From assembly GCF_025567095.1 (NCBI RefSeq), contig NZ_JAOQJH010000041.1: 24,805 nt of DNA. One strand, given 5' to 3'. Below are positions 7,836-14,034 of the stretch, piece after piece. A program made the position numbers and the translations under genes. This DNA comes from Anthropogastromicrobium aceti. GTDB lineage: Bacteria; Bacillota; Clostridia; Lachnospirales; Lachnospiraceae. A model generated the notes under the pieces. The model was not told the origin of the DNA. It made no database searches and saw only the letters and a program-made list of their open reading frames with translations. Position 1 is the first letter of the stretch. The number at the start of each line of letters is the position of its first letter.

Positions 7836-8771
7836 TTATCTTTCTGAACTCTTCCATTCTGCAACAGCATTTCTCACCCGCTGATCGATATCCAGACGCG
7901 TACTACGGCATTCTTTCGGATATTTTCTTGCTGCCTGAAATGCCAGTTTCATGAAAAATCCAGAACCCACTGGTAACATTGTCTTTAACATGCTTTCTGG
8001 AAAAACGAAATGAGTTCCGTGCGCATAAATTACAGACTCTAATCTGCATGTGTGTGGGCTTTCTTTCATCCGCTGTTTCATGCGGCGGATATATTTTGCA
8101 GTATCCCACAACACATCATCTTCAGCACCAATCAGTAACAATATTCCATGTATTTTTTCAATCTTGATCATCTCTTCTTCTGTGATTGGGTGAGCCTTTT
8201 CCGAATCATCAAACAGTTTTCTTGAATTAATCATATCACCAGTCCGCTTTGTTTCCTTCTCAATCACTTTCCAGTAGTCTGGATGTTTATAGCAAAAAGG
8301 CATATACGGAAGTGGTTCTACTTTATAGGAAAAAAGAGATTCTCCTTCAATCGGCCATTCCTTACATCCATCTTTTTTACCCTGCATAAATCCCTGCCAG
8401 ATAAAGTCACTCGGTGTCAGACCTATCGTCAATGTGATGTCTTCAAAATAAGAAGCGGCAGTTAAAGCAAGTGTTCCTGTAGTGGATGCCCCGACAATTC
8501 CTATCTTCTGATTACCATGTGCTTTTAACCAGCTGATTGCTTTTTCTATACGCTCCAGCGGGTAATTATGATGTCCATAATCCTTTTTTCCAGGTGACAT
8601 TGTCATCACATTCACACCGAGTTTATGTAACCATTTCACAGATGTACGCGCCAGATAATCCTCTGAATCATCTCCGATCATGGCAATCATTGCACAGTCT
8701 GAATCTGATTTACATTTCCAGTATGCACCATAAAATCCATCTGTTCCCACATCAAAATGTTTTTTCTTCAT
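7836..8771 (-). CDS. Alpha/beta hydrolase (acyl-CoA thioester hydrolase/BAAT C-terminal-like)
   Basis: A 311-residue cytoplasmic protein without a signal peptide. A hydrolase-fold triad can be proposed: nucleophile S96 in GIVGASTTGTLAL (the elbow reads G-A-S-T-T-G), acid D218 or D219 in LLIGAEDDVLW, and His H251 or H254 in YAHGTHFVFPE. The order, spacing and the GAEDDVLW and HGTHF segments match the BAAT / acyl-CoA thioester hydrolase C-terminal family. In bacteria, members act on acyl thioesters or esters. Its ATG (8771-8769) overlaps the TAA of the methyltransferase gene by one base (TAATG), so translation is probably coupled. A terminator follows at 7781-7814. The substrate is not known. 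Confidence 0.82.
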   Translation of the reverse strand: MKKKHFDVGTDGFYGAYWKCKSDSDCAMIAMIGDDSEDYLARTSVKWLHKLGVNVMTMSPGKKDYGHHNYPLERIEKAISWLKAHGNQKIGIVGASTTGTLALTAASYFEDITLTIGLTPSDFIWQGFMQGKKDGCKEWPIEGESLFSYKVEPLPYMPFCYKHPDYWKVIEKETKRTGDMINSRKLFDDSEKAHPITEEEMIKIEKIHGILLLIGAEDDVLWDTAKYIRRMKQRMKESPHTCRLESVIYAHGTHFVFPESMLKTMLPVGSGFFMKLAFQAARKYPKECRSTRLDIDQRVRNAVAEWKSSER

Positions 8772-9430
8772 TATCTATCGCCCTTTCCAATAGGTTTTCT
8801 TACAACGCAATGCATCCTCATACCTTTGCGGATTTCAAATCTTTCCACTTTTAGCCCTGCTTTTCTGCAACATTTCATAACCACATCTCTTGTTGGCACT
8901 CGGACATCTCCGTGTCCACATATATTTGCCAGAGGCATTTCCAATGTATTCATCAGCCATACCAATACTTTATTATCACTTGTCACATCTCTCAGAATCA
9001 GTCTTCCATTTGGGCGAAGACATCTTTTTACACTGTCAAAAAATGCCTGTGGGTTAGGATAATGATGGAAGCTCATCGAACAAATAATTGCATCAAATGA
9101 ATCGTTTTCAAATGGAAAGTTCTCACAGTCTCCTACAACAAATGTTGCATTTTGAATATTTTTCTTTTTTGCCTGTTCAATCATGGCTGGCGTCAGATCC
9201 AGTCCTGTATAATGTCGGTCTGGGTATTTTTCTGATAATAAAGAAATCATTGGAGCAGGTCCACAGCCTGCATCCAATAAATTTTTGAACGGCTCTTTCT
9301 CTAGCTCTGCCAGAATATCAGGATAATCCTTCTTACACATTTCGTAAATGCCAGCATGGTTACTTTCATATCTTCCAGCTGCTTTTGTAAATTCACTAAT
9401 TGACAATTTTTTGTATTCTTCGTTTTTCAT
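8771..9430 (-). CDS. Class I SAM-dependent methyltransferase
   Basis: A 219-residue Rossmann-fold methyltransferase. Motif I is LLDAGCGPAP (D53-G57). The acidic residue binding the SAM ribose is D78 in YTGLDLTPAMIEQA, motif II/III is VVGDCENFPF (D101), and FDAIICSMSFHHYP follows, with RPNGRLILRDV as the post-motif strand. This is the Methyltransf_11/25 layout used by UbiE-like and small-molecule O-, N- or C-methyltransferases. The substrate cannot be read from sequence. A good Shine-Dalgarno (GGAG) precedes the ATG. It is first in a unit with the overlapping hydrolase gene, and an operator-like repeat lies 59 bases upstream. The shared operator with the ABC pair suggests one pathway, possibly metallophore- or lipid-related (inference). 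Confidence 0.88.
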   Translation of the reverse strand: MKNEEYKKLSISEFTKAAGRYESNHAGIYEMCKKDYPDILAELEKEPFKNLLDAGCGPAPMISLLSEKYPDRHYTGLDLTPAMIEQAKKKNIQNATFVVGDCENFPFENDSFDAIICSMSFHHYPNPQAFFDSVKRCLRPNGRLILRDVTSDNKVLVWLMNTLEMPLANICGHGDVRVPTRDVVMKCCRKAGLKVERFEIRKGMRMHCVVRKPIGKGDR

Positions 9431-9488
9431 GCCCTTACTCCAATCACTGCATTTTTTTGCCTTGAATCCATATTCATCACTATCATGT

Positions 9489-9505
9489 ATTAGTTTTATC
9501 TAACC
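9489..9505. promoter_or_regulatory. Operator-like inverted repeat upstream of the methyltransferase unit
   Basis: Minus strand GGTTAGATAAAACTAAT, two differences from the site at 7753-7769. It overlaps a possible weak promoter, TTGGGT-17-TGATAG. No regulator gene of the expected type is in the window. Confidence 0.45.
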
Positions 9506-9518
9506 CAATCTTTTAAAA

Positions 9519-9556
9519 AAACCGTGTGAAAACAAAACTGTAATTTCACACGGTTT
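9519..9556. terminator. Strong bidirectional terminator hairpin
   Basis: AAACCGTGTGAAA (9519-9531) and TTTCACACGGTTT (9544-9556) form a perfect 13-bp stem with a 12-base loop. A T-rich run follows on the plus side and T residues follow on the minus side. hsp20 already has its own terminator at 9709-9734, so this one has no obvious client gene. It may insulate the module or be left over from a lost gene. Confidence 0.75.
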
Positions 9557-9641
9557 CTTTTCTTATGCTTTCAGTATATCACTTTTATCCTGTTTCGCAA
9601 CTAAATTTTGTCTCACTGATACTATTTATCATTACAGTTTT

Positions 9642-9691
9642 TGAGCCAGGGTGACAGGAACAATGGCTCTTTTATTGTCCCTGATGGCTCA
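9642..9691. repeat. Palindromic dispersed repeat (REP-like)
   Basis: TGAGCC at 9642-9647 pairs with GGCTCA at 9686-9691, and GACAGGAACAAT with ATTGTCCC further in, giving an imperfect hairpin of about 50 bases. Degenerate relatives are visible at 4088-4128 (GGGGTACAGGGGCAAT) and 4200-4224 (TTGAGCCAAGGGACAAGGAG), always next to an hsp20 terminator copy. Confidence 0.5.
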
Positions 9692-9708
9692 TTGCAAGTG
9701 ATAAAAAT

Positions 9709-9734
9709 AGGGCGCACCCTTTCGGATGCGCCCT
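9709..9734 (-). terminator. Rho-independent terminator of hsp20
   Basis: AGGGCGCA (9709-9716) with TGCGCCCT (9727-9734), then ATTTTTATC on the minus strand, 13 bases after the stop codon. Confidence 0.85.
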
Positions 9735-9746
9735 GCATAACAATAT

Positions 9747-10196
9747 TTATTCAATTGTAATGTGTTTCTTCTCTTCTACAACTGGCTTTGCTTCTTTCTT
9801 CGGAACAAACAGTGTCAGCATACCATGCTGGAACTGTGCCTTGATATCTTCTTCGGTGATATCCTTGCCAACATAGAAGCTTCTCTGGCATGATCCTGCA
9901 TAACGCTCTCTTCTTAAATACTTGCCAGTCTTCTTATCCTGCTCGTCCTCGTCAAGACCTTTCTCAGCACTGACTACCAGATAACCATCCTTTAACTCTG
10001 CATGTACTTCATCTTTCTTGAAGCCTGGAAGATCAATCTCTAACTGATAGCCGTCATCATATTCCTGAATATCAGTCTTCATCAGGTTTGCTGCGTTGTG
10101 ACCATACAGCTTTCTCTCTGTCTTCTTGTCATTAACATATGGAAAATCAAAGAAATCATCAAATACACTATTTGCAAAAATGCTCGGTACTAACAT
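9747..10196 (-). CDS. hsp20: Hsp20/alpha-crystallin small heat shock protein
   Basis: A 149-residue ATP-independent holdase chaperone that forms oligomers and binds unfolding proteins. The N-terminal arm is MLVPSIFANSVFDDFFDFPY. The alpha-crystallin domain spans about residues 40-135 (TDIQEYDDGYQLEIDLPGFK, then GYLVVSAEK and RRERYAGSCQRSFYV). The C-terminal ITI motif (146-148) is the usual inter-dimer latch. I chose the ATG at 10196 because AAAGGAG lies 10 bases upstream; an in-frame TTG two codons earlier is less likely. It is expressed alone from a near-consensus promoter overlapped by CIRCE, hence HrcA-repressed and heat-induced. Its 3' end is repeated at 4131-4184 and 311-545. Confidence 0.95.
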   Translation of the reverse strand: MLVPSIFANSVFDDFFDFPYVNDKKTERKLYGHNAANLMKTDIQEYDDGYQLEIDLPGFKKDEVHAELKDGYLVVSAEKGLDEDEQDKKTGKYLRRERYAGSCQRSFYVGKDITEEDIKAQFQHGMLTLFVPKKEAKPVVEEKKHITIE

Positions 10197-10246
10197 AATC
10201 AAAATCTCCTTTCAATGCTCCAAACTGGATTTTATGCTTTAACATC

Positions 10247-10321
10247 TGCAGCGCCAGCTGCAATCTATTTTGACACTCCGGACACTGCCGATGTGGTATT
10301 TATTTTAGCAGCTTTCGCTGC
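10247..10321 (-). other. hsp20 leader with two GCAGC hairpins
   Basis: The hsp20 transcript should carry a leader of about 170 bases. It holds two compact hairpins: TGCAGC-GCCA-GCTGCA (10247-10262, plus-strand spelling) and GCAGC-TTTC-GCTGC (10308-10321). No known thermosensor was recognised and the ribosome binding site itself lies outside both stems. Confidence 0.4.
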
Positions 10322-10377
10322 AGAACTAAGGTTTTTAAGAGGCTTCCTTGTTGTTCCCCTTCCTTTGTTCTATGTGT

Positions 10378-10406
10378 ACTATAGCACTTATTATTAGCAC
10401 TGTCAA
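10378..10406 (-). promoter_or_regulatory. hsp20 promoter
   Basis: On the minus strand TTGACA (10406-10401) and TATAGT (10383-10378) are exactly 17 bases apart, a near-perfect housekeeping promoter. The -35 box lies inside the CIRCE element. Confidence 0.9.
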
Positions 10407-10420
10407 GAGGTGAGTGCTAA
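10394..10420. promoter_or_regulatory. CIRCE operator (HrcA binding site)
   Basis: TTAGCACTG-N9-GAGTGCTAA matches the CIRCE consensus TTAGCACTC-N9-GAGTGCTAA at 17 of 18 arm positions. It covers the -35 box and part of the spacer, so bound HrcA would block RNA polymerase until heat shock. Confidence 0.93.
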
Positions 10421-10477
10421 TTATTTGTGAAGATTTTGTGAACAATTGGATTGGAGCCACTGTGGACATACGGTAGC

Positions 10478-11065
10478 TCATTTACTGCATTCAACAATTA
10501 TCTTTTCACACCTATCATATCCCAGTTGAGAACTATTCAAACATAACGTATAGTTACTGGCTTTTCCCCATTTCTGATCAGTATAGAAGCTATAATTTGT
10601 CCCTCGTCTTTTATCGGTATCTGCCATCATTTTAACAGCCTCCTGCTCATTTACTTTATATAAACGAGTGATACGCTTTATTTTTTCAGGCATATCTCCA
10701 TGAATAAATACATTCAGCACATCGTCTCTGTCTTTTAAAATATAATCTGCATTTCTTCCAATAATCACACAAGGCTCTTTTTCTGCCAAATCTAATATGA
10801 CCTTTCTCTGAGCCTCATGTACTAGATCCTCCACAGATTTTCCTGTTATATCACGTCCGGCAAAAGCATATGCAAACAATCCCCTTTTCGGAGATAATTC
10901 TGCATTTTCCTGAACGTATTCTGGTGATAAACCAGACTTTTCTGCAATCTGACTTATTATATTTTTATCATAATAAGCAATTCCGAGTTCTTTTGCGACT
11001 TCTTCCCCAATAAAACGTCCACCACTTCCAAATTCTCTGCTAATAGTAATGATTCTTTTTGCCAT
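10478..11065 (-). CDS. Cytidylate kinase-like family protein
   Basis: A 195-residue cytoplasmic P-loop protein. The start RIITISREFGSGGRFIGEEVA (residues 4-24) is the modified P-loop of the cytidylate-kinase-like family. YYDKNIISQIAEKSG, CVIIGRNADYIL and FIHGDMPEKIKRI follow in the order seen in that family. True CMP kinases convert CMP to CDP; this subgroup is uncharacterised and may act on another substrate. AAGGAGG precedes the ATG and overlaps the stop region of the MATE gene 12 bases upstream, so it is the second gene of a MATE operon. A hairpin across its stop codon (GAGCTAC with GTGGCTC, 10479-10454) may help end the transcript, though it lacks a clear T-run. Confidence 0.87.
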   Translation of the reverse strand: MAKRIITISREFGSGGRFIGEEVAKELGIAYYDKNIISQIAEKSGLSPEYVQENAELSPKRGLFAYAFAGRDITGKSVEDLVHEAQRKVILDLAEKEPCVIIGRNADYILKDRDDVLNVFIHGDMPEKIKRITRLYKVNEQEAVKMMADTDKRRGTNYSFYTDQKWGKASNYTLCLNSSQLGYDRCEKIIVECSK

Positions 11066-11077
11066 TCCAATTCCTCC

Positions 11078-12445
11078 TTAACTTAAAGCATCAACCTTAT
11101 TTTTTTTAATTCTTTTCAAAAATACATATCCCACCAGACACGAGATCACTTCTGTAATCGGAAATGCCCACCAGATCAGTGAAACTCCTATCTGTCCATT
11201 TCTGACAAACACAGAAAAAATTCCAGCCAATGGCAAGATGAGAACAAGCTGTCTCAAAAGAGAAATAACAAGTGATTCAACGCCACCGTCCATTGCCTGA
11301 TAAATTCCCTGATAGGCAACATTAATTCCAGCAAACAAAAAGCTGATAGAAATTACTCTCATTGCACCGATAAAATATACTCTTGACTGCCCTGCATTAA
11401 ACAGCGCTGCAAACGCTCCCGGAAAGATCTCTGTAATTACAATTCCAAAAATCATTAATACAACAGTATAGATAAGACCATATTTGATTCCATCCTCTAT
11501 TCTCTTTTTGCTTCGCATTCCATAAGCAAATGCAATGATTGGGGTAATCGCATCTCGAAGACCAAAAGCAAGGAATAAAACAAACTGTTGTACTTTATAG
11601 AACAATCCATATGCGGTCTGTGCAGATGGATTAAATTTTAAAATCAAATTCATTACATAAACCATAATGGACATCAATGCCTGAGCAATAATTGCTGGAA
11701 GTCCAATTGCATAGATTTCTTTTATAACACCAGTATCTGGTTTCATGTATTTCGCACCATGCTCAAATTCCTTATTCAGTTTCATATGAAAGATGAGAAG
11801 CAATACTGCTGATGCTACCTGACCAATTACAGTTGCGTAGGCCGCTCCTCTAACTCCCATTTCTGGACAAGGTCCGAGACCATAAATCATAATGGGATCA
11901 AGGATGATATTCACAACGGCGCCAACTACCTGACCTATTGTTGAATAGAGTGACCGACCTGTTGCCTGAAGTAATTTTTCAAATAAAGAAAAGAAGATTA
12001 TTCCAAAAGAAATCACACAACATATTCTAAGATAACTAGTTCCCATCTCAAGTACTTCTGCGTCTACTGTCTGAGACGAAATATATGCTTTTACCCCAAA
12101 TATACCAAATAATAAACAAACCACATAAATAATTACACCAAGAAATAAACTGTTTCCTGCTACTCTTGCTGCTTTTTTCCTGTTTCCCTGTCCAAGTGTC
12201 CTCGCAAGAAGTGCATTCGTTCCTACACCTGTTCCAATTCCAACCGCAACCATAAGCATCTGAACTGGAAATACAAGTGTCAGAGCATTTAATGCTACTT
12301 CACTGCCAACTTTCATGTTTCCTACAAAAGCACTGTCTACAATATTGTAGACTGCCTGTAATGCCATGGATAAAATCATTGGAATTCCCATCTGAATCAT
12401 CAGCTTATTCACCGGCATATCCTTCATTTTGTTGCTTTCTGCCAT
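11078..12445 (-). CDS. MATE-family cation-coupled multidrug exporter (MepA-like)
   Basis: A 455-residue inner-membrane protein with about 12 hydrophobic helices. The N-terminal half carries KLMIQMGIPMILSMALQA followed by NIVDSAFVG, the MATE signature region. The second repeat has AIGLPAIIAQALMSIMVYVMN. Length and motifs fit the MepA-like branch, which exports cationic drugs in exchange for Na+ or H+. A strong promoter and a leader of about 160 bases with two terminator-like hairpins lie upstream, so expression is probably controlled by transcription attenuation. If the leader is a guanidine-IV riboswitch, the natural cargo could be guanidinium or a related cation (inference). The next gene, cytidylate-kinase-like, is co-transcribed. 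Confidence 0.92.
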   Translation of the reverse strand: MAESNKMKDMPVNKLMIQMGIPMILSMALQAVYNIVDSAFVGNMKVGSEVALNALTLVFPVQMLMVAVGIGTGVGTNALLARTLGQGNRKKAARVAGNSLFLGVIIYVVCLLFGIFGVKAYISSQTVDAEVLEMGTSYLRICCVISFGIIFFSLFEKLLQATGRSLYSTIGQVVGAVVNIILDPIMIYGLGPCPEMGVRGAAYATVIGQVASAVLLLIFHMKLNKEFEHGAKYMKPDTGVIKEIYAIGLPAIIAQALMSIMVYVMNLILKFNPSAQTAYGLFYKVQQFVLFLAFGLRDAITPIIAFAYGMRSKKRIEDGIKYGLIYTVVLMIFGIVITEIFPGAFAALFNAGQSRVYFIGAMRVISISFLFAGINVAYQGIYQAMDGGVESLVISLLRQLVLILPLAGIFSVFVRNGQIGVSLIWWAFPITEVISCLVGYVFLKRIKKNKVDALS

Positions 12446-12473
12446 TTTGTTTTAGCTCCTCTCTTTTCTGCAC

Positions 12474-12607
12474 AAAAAAAGTGCGCGTCCTGTCTTATAA
12501 GTTGGACTTACGCTGACAAGCTACACACTCTTTCATAACAATATTTGTTTTTTAGCAAAATAAAAACGAGCAGCATGTAAACTGGATTTACGCTTACTCG
12601 CTACTCG
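12474..12607 (-). ncRNA. Tandem structured leader of the MATE operon (riboswitch candidate, possibly guanidine-IV / mepA motif)
   Basis: The transcript starts just before two related domains. Domain 1 (12607-12567): CGAGTAGC pairs with GCTGCTCG around an inner hairpin GTAAA-TCCAG-TTTAC, followed by TTTTTATTTT. Domain 2 (12528-12481): GTGTGT..CTTGTC pairs with GACAGG..GCGCAC around an inner hairpin GTAAG-TCCAA-CTTAT, followed by seven T residues. Both share TAGC, a GT.AGCGTAA.TCCA core and end as intrinsic terminators. The position ahead of a MepA-like MATE gene in a clostridial genome fits the mepA motif (guanidine-IV riboswitch). I cannot recall its consensus exactly, so the class is tentative while the structure is clear. 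Confidence 0.6.
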
Positions 12608-12616
12608 TTTGCCGTA

Positions 12617-12645
12617 ATTATATTTCCTGCTTTTCAAAAAGTCAA
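12617..12645 (-). promoter_or_regulatory. Promoter of the MATE / kinase-like operon
   Basis: Minus strand TTGACT (12645-12640), 17 bases, TATAAT (12622-12617). The predicted start near 12610 places the first structured hairpin at the very 5' end of the RNA. Confidence 0.9.
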
Positions 12646-12722
12646 GCGAAATTTTTCTTGCATTGAGAGCAGGCACTGTAACTTATTACTATTTTCATAG
12701 TACATTGAACAATTTTGTTATC

Positions 12723-12751
12723 TTGTTTTTTTTCCTCAGAAATGATATGAT
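12723..12751 (+). promoter_or_regulatory. Promoter of the M42 peptidase gene
   Basis: TTGTTT (12723-12728), 17 bases, TATGAT (12746-12751). The start codon follows about 50 bases downstream. Confidence 0.65.
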
Positions 12752-12801
12752 ACTCGAATATAGAGGAATACAATATTCTAATAAGAGAAAGGACAATTGA
12801 T

Positions 12802-13893
12802 ATGAAAATCAAACCAGATCAAAATGCAGTTACTATGATTCAGGAACTGTCTGATGCAAAGGCACCGTCCGGATTTGAGGATGAAGCTGTTGCTGTCGCA
12901 AAAAAATATGGTGCAGAATTTGCCGATGTTGAGGAGGATTGCCTGCGCAATCTCTATCTGCGTTCCAAGAATAATACAGGTAATAAGCCTGTTTTTATGC
13001 TTGATGCCCACAGTGATGAGGTTGGACTGATGGTTCATTCAATTAAGCCAAATGGAACACTTCGTTTTGTCTCCCTCGGTGGCTGGAGCGATAATTCTCT
13101 ACCGGCATCAAAGGTTCTTGTACGCAACAAATATGGCAATTTTATTCCTGGTGTAATTGCAGCTAAACCACCTCATTTCATGACACCTGCTGAACGTCAG
13201 AATGCGGGTTCCACATCGATTCAGTCTCTTGTAATTGATATCGGTGCAACAAGCAAGGAAGATGCTGTTGAAAACTTTGGTATCCGCATTGGTGAGCCTA
13301 TTATTTCTGACGTACATTTCTCCTATGACGAGGAACATGATGTCATGATTGGAAAGGGCTTTGACTGTAGAATTGGCTGTGCTGCCCTTCTTGAAACTAT
13401 GCGCCGTCTCTCAGATGAGAACTTAAATGTTGATCTGGTAGGTGTATTATCTACACAGGAGGAGCTTGGTGAGCGTGGTGTTAAGGTTGCAGTCGGAAAG
13501 GTTGCTCCTCAGATTGCGCTTTGTTTCGAGGGCTGCCCTGCTGATGATACCTTTACTGAGCCGTATGCCATTCAGACAGCTCTGAAAAAGGGTCCAATGC
13601 TTCGTTTTATGGACAAATCAATTGTATGCTCCCCAAGATATCAGCGCTACGTATTAGATCTTGCTGAAGAAAAGGGACTTGCTGTACAGTCTTCTGTCCG
13701 TGAAGGCGGCGGAAACAATGGTGCAATCATTAACACTTCTCTTGATGGCATCCCGGTAATCGTTGTTGGTGTTCCTGTTCGTTACATCCATTCTCATTAT
13801 GGAATCACTTCCTACTATGATTTCGAAGCTACAGTACAGCTTGCAACCGAAGTTGTTCGTTCTATGACAGAGGAAATCATCCGTTCCTTCTGA
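12802..13893 (+). CDS. M42-family metallo-aminopeptidase
   Basis: A 363-residue cytoplasmic dinuclear metallopeptidase of the glutamyl/deblocking aminopeptidase group (M42, tetrahedral assemblies), which trims peptides. Metal and catalytic residues are in place: H70 in LDAHSDEVG (with D72), D188 in GKGFDCRIGC, E220-E221 in STQEELGERG, E243 in CFEGCPADD and H330 in RYIHSHYG. The last is followed by H-Y-G instead of the more common P. A dimetal site is thus expected. The length is normal. AGAAAGGA precedes the ATG by a normal distance. It is transcribed alone from its own promoter and closed by a strong terminator at 13914-13960. GC content and codon use look like core genome. Confidence 0.92.
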   Translation: MKIKPDQNAVTMIQELSDAKAPSGFEDEAVAVAKKYGAEFADVEEDCLRNLYLRSKNNTGNKPVFMLDAHSDEVGLMVHSIKPNGTLRFVSLGGWSDNSLPASKVLVRNKYGNFIPGVIAAKPPHFMTPAERQNAGSTSIQSLVIDIGATSKEDAVENFGIRIGEPIISDVHFSYDEEHDVMIGKGFDCRIGCAALLETMRRLSDENLNVDLVGVLSTQEELGERGVKVAVGKVAPQIALCFEGCPADDTFTEPYAIQTALKKGPMLRFMDKSIVCSPRYQRYVLDLAEEKGLAVQSSVREGGGNNGAIINTSLDGIPVIVVGVPVRYIHSHYGITSYYDFEATVQLATEVVRSMTEEIIRSF

Positions 13894-13913
13894 TCAAATT
13901 TTTAACTTGCATA

Positions 13914-13960
13914 AAGCTAATGGGGCCGGCTCTTAAACCGACCCCACTAGCTTATTTTTT
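13914..13960. terminator. Terminator after the M42 gene, probably bidirectional
   Basis: AAGCTAATGGGGCCGG pairs with CCGACCCCACTAGCTT over a loop of about 8 bases (16-bp stem, two imperfections), then ATTTTTT on the plus strand. It may also stop minus-strand transcripts from the dehydratase gene, 75 bases away. Confidence 0.85.
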
Positions 13961-14034
13961 GTCAAGAAATTCTGCCGTTTTCCATTTCGTACACTACGTC
14001 TGCCACATATATCTGTCTCAATATTTATTGTTTT

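Noticed and set aside
9747..10202. TTG start at 10202 for hsp20
   Set aside because: The ATG at 10196 has correct spacing from AAAGGAG and gives the normal MLVPSIF start.
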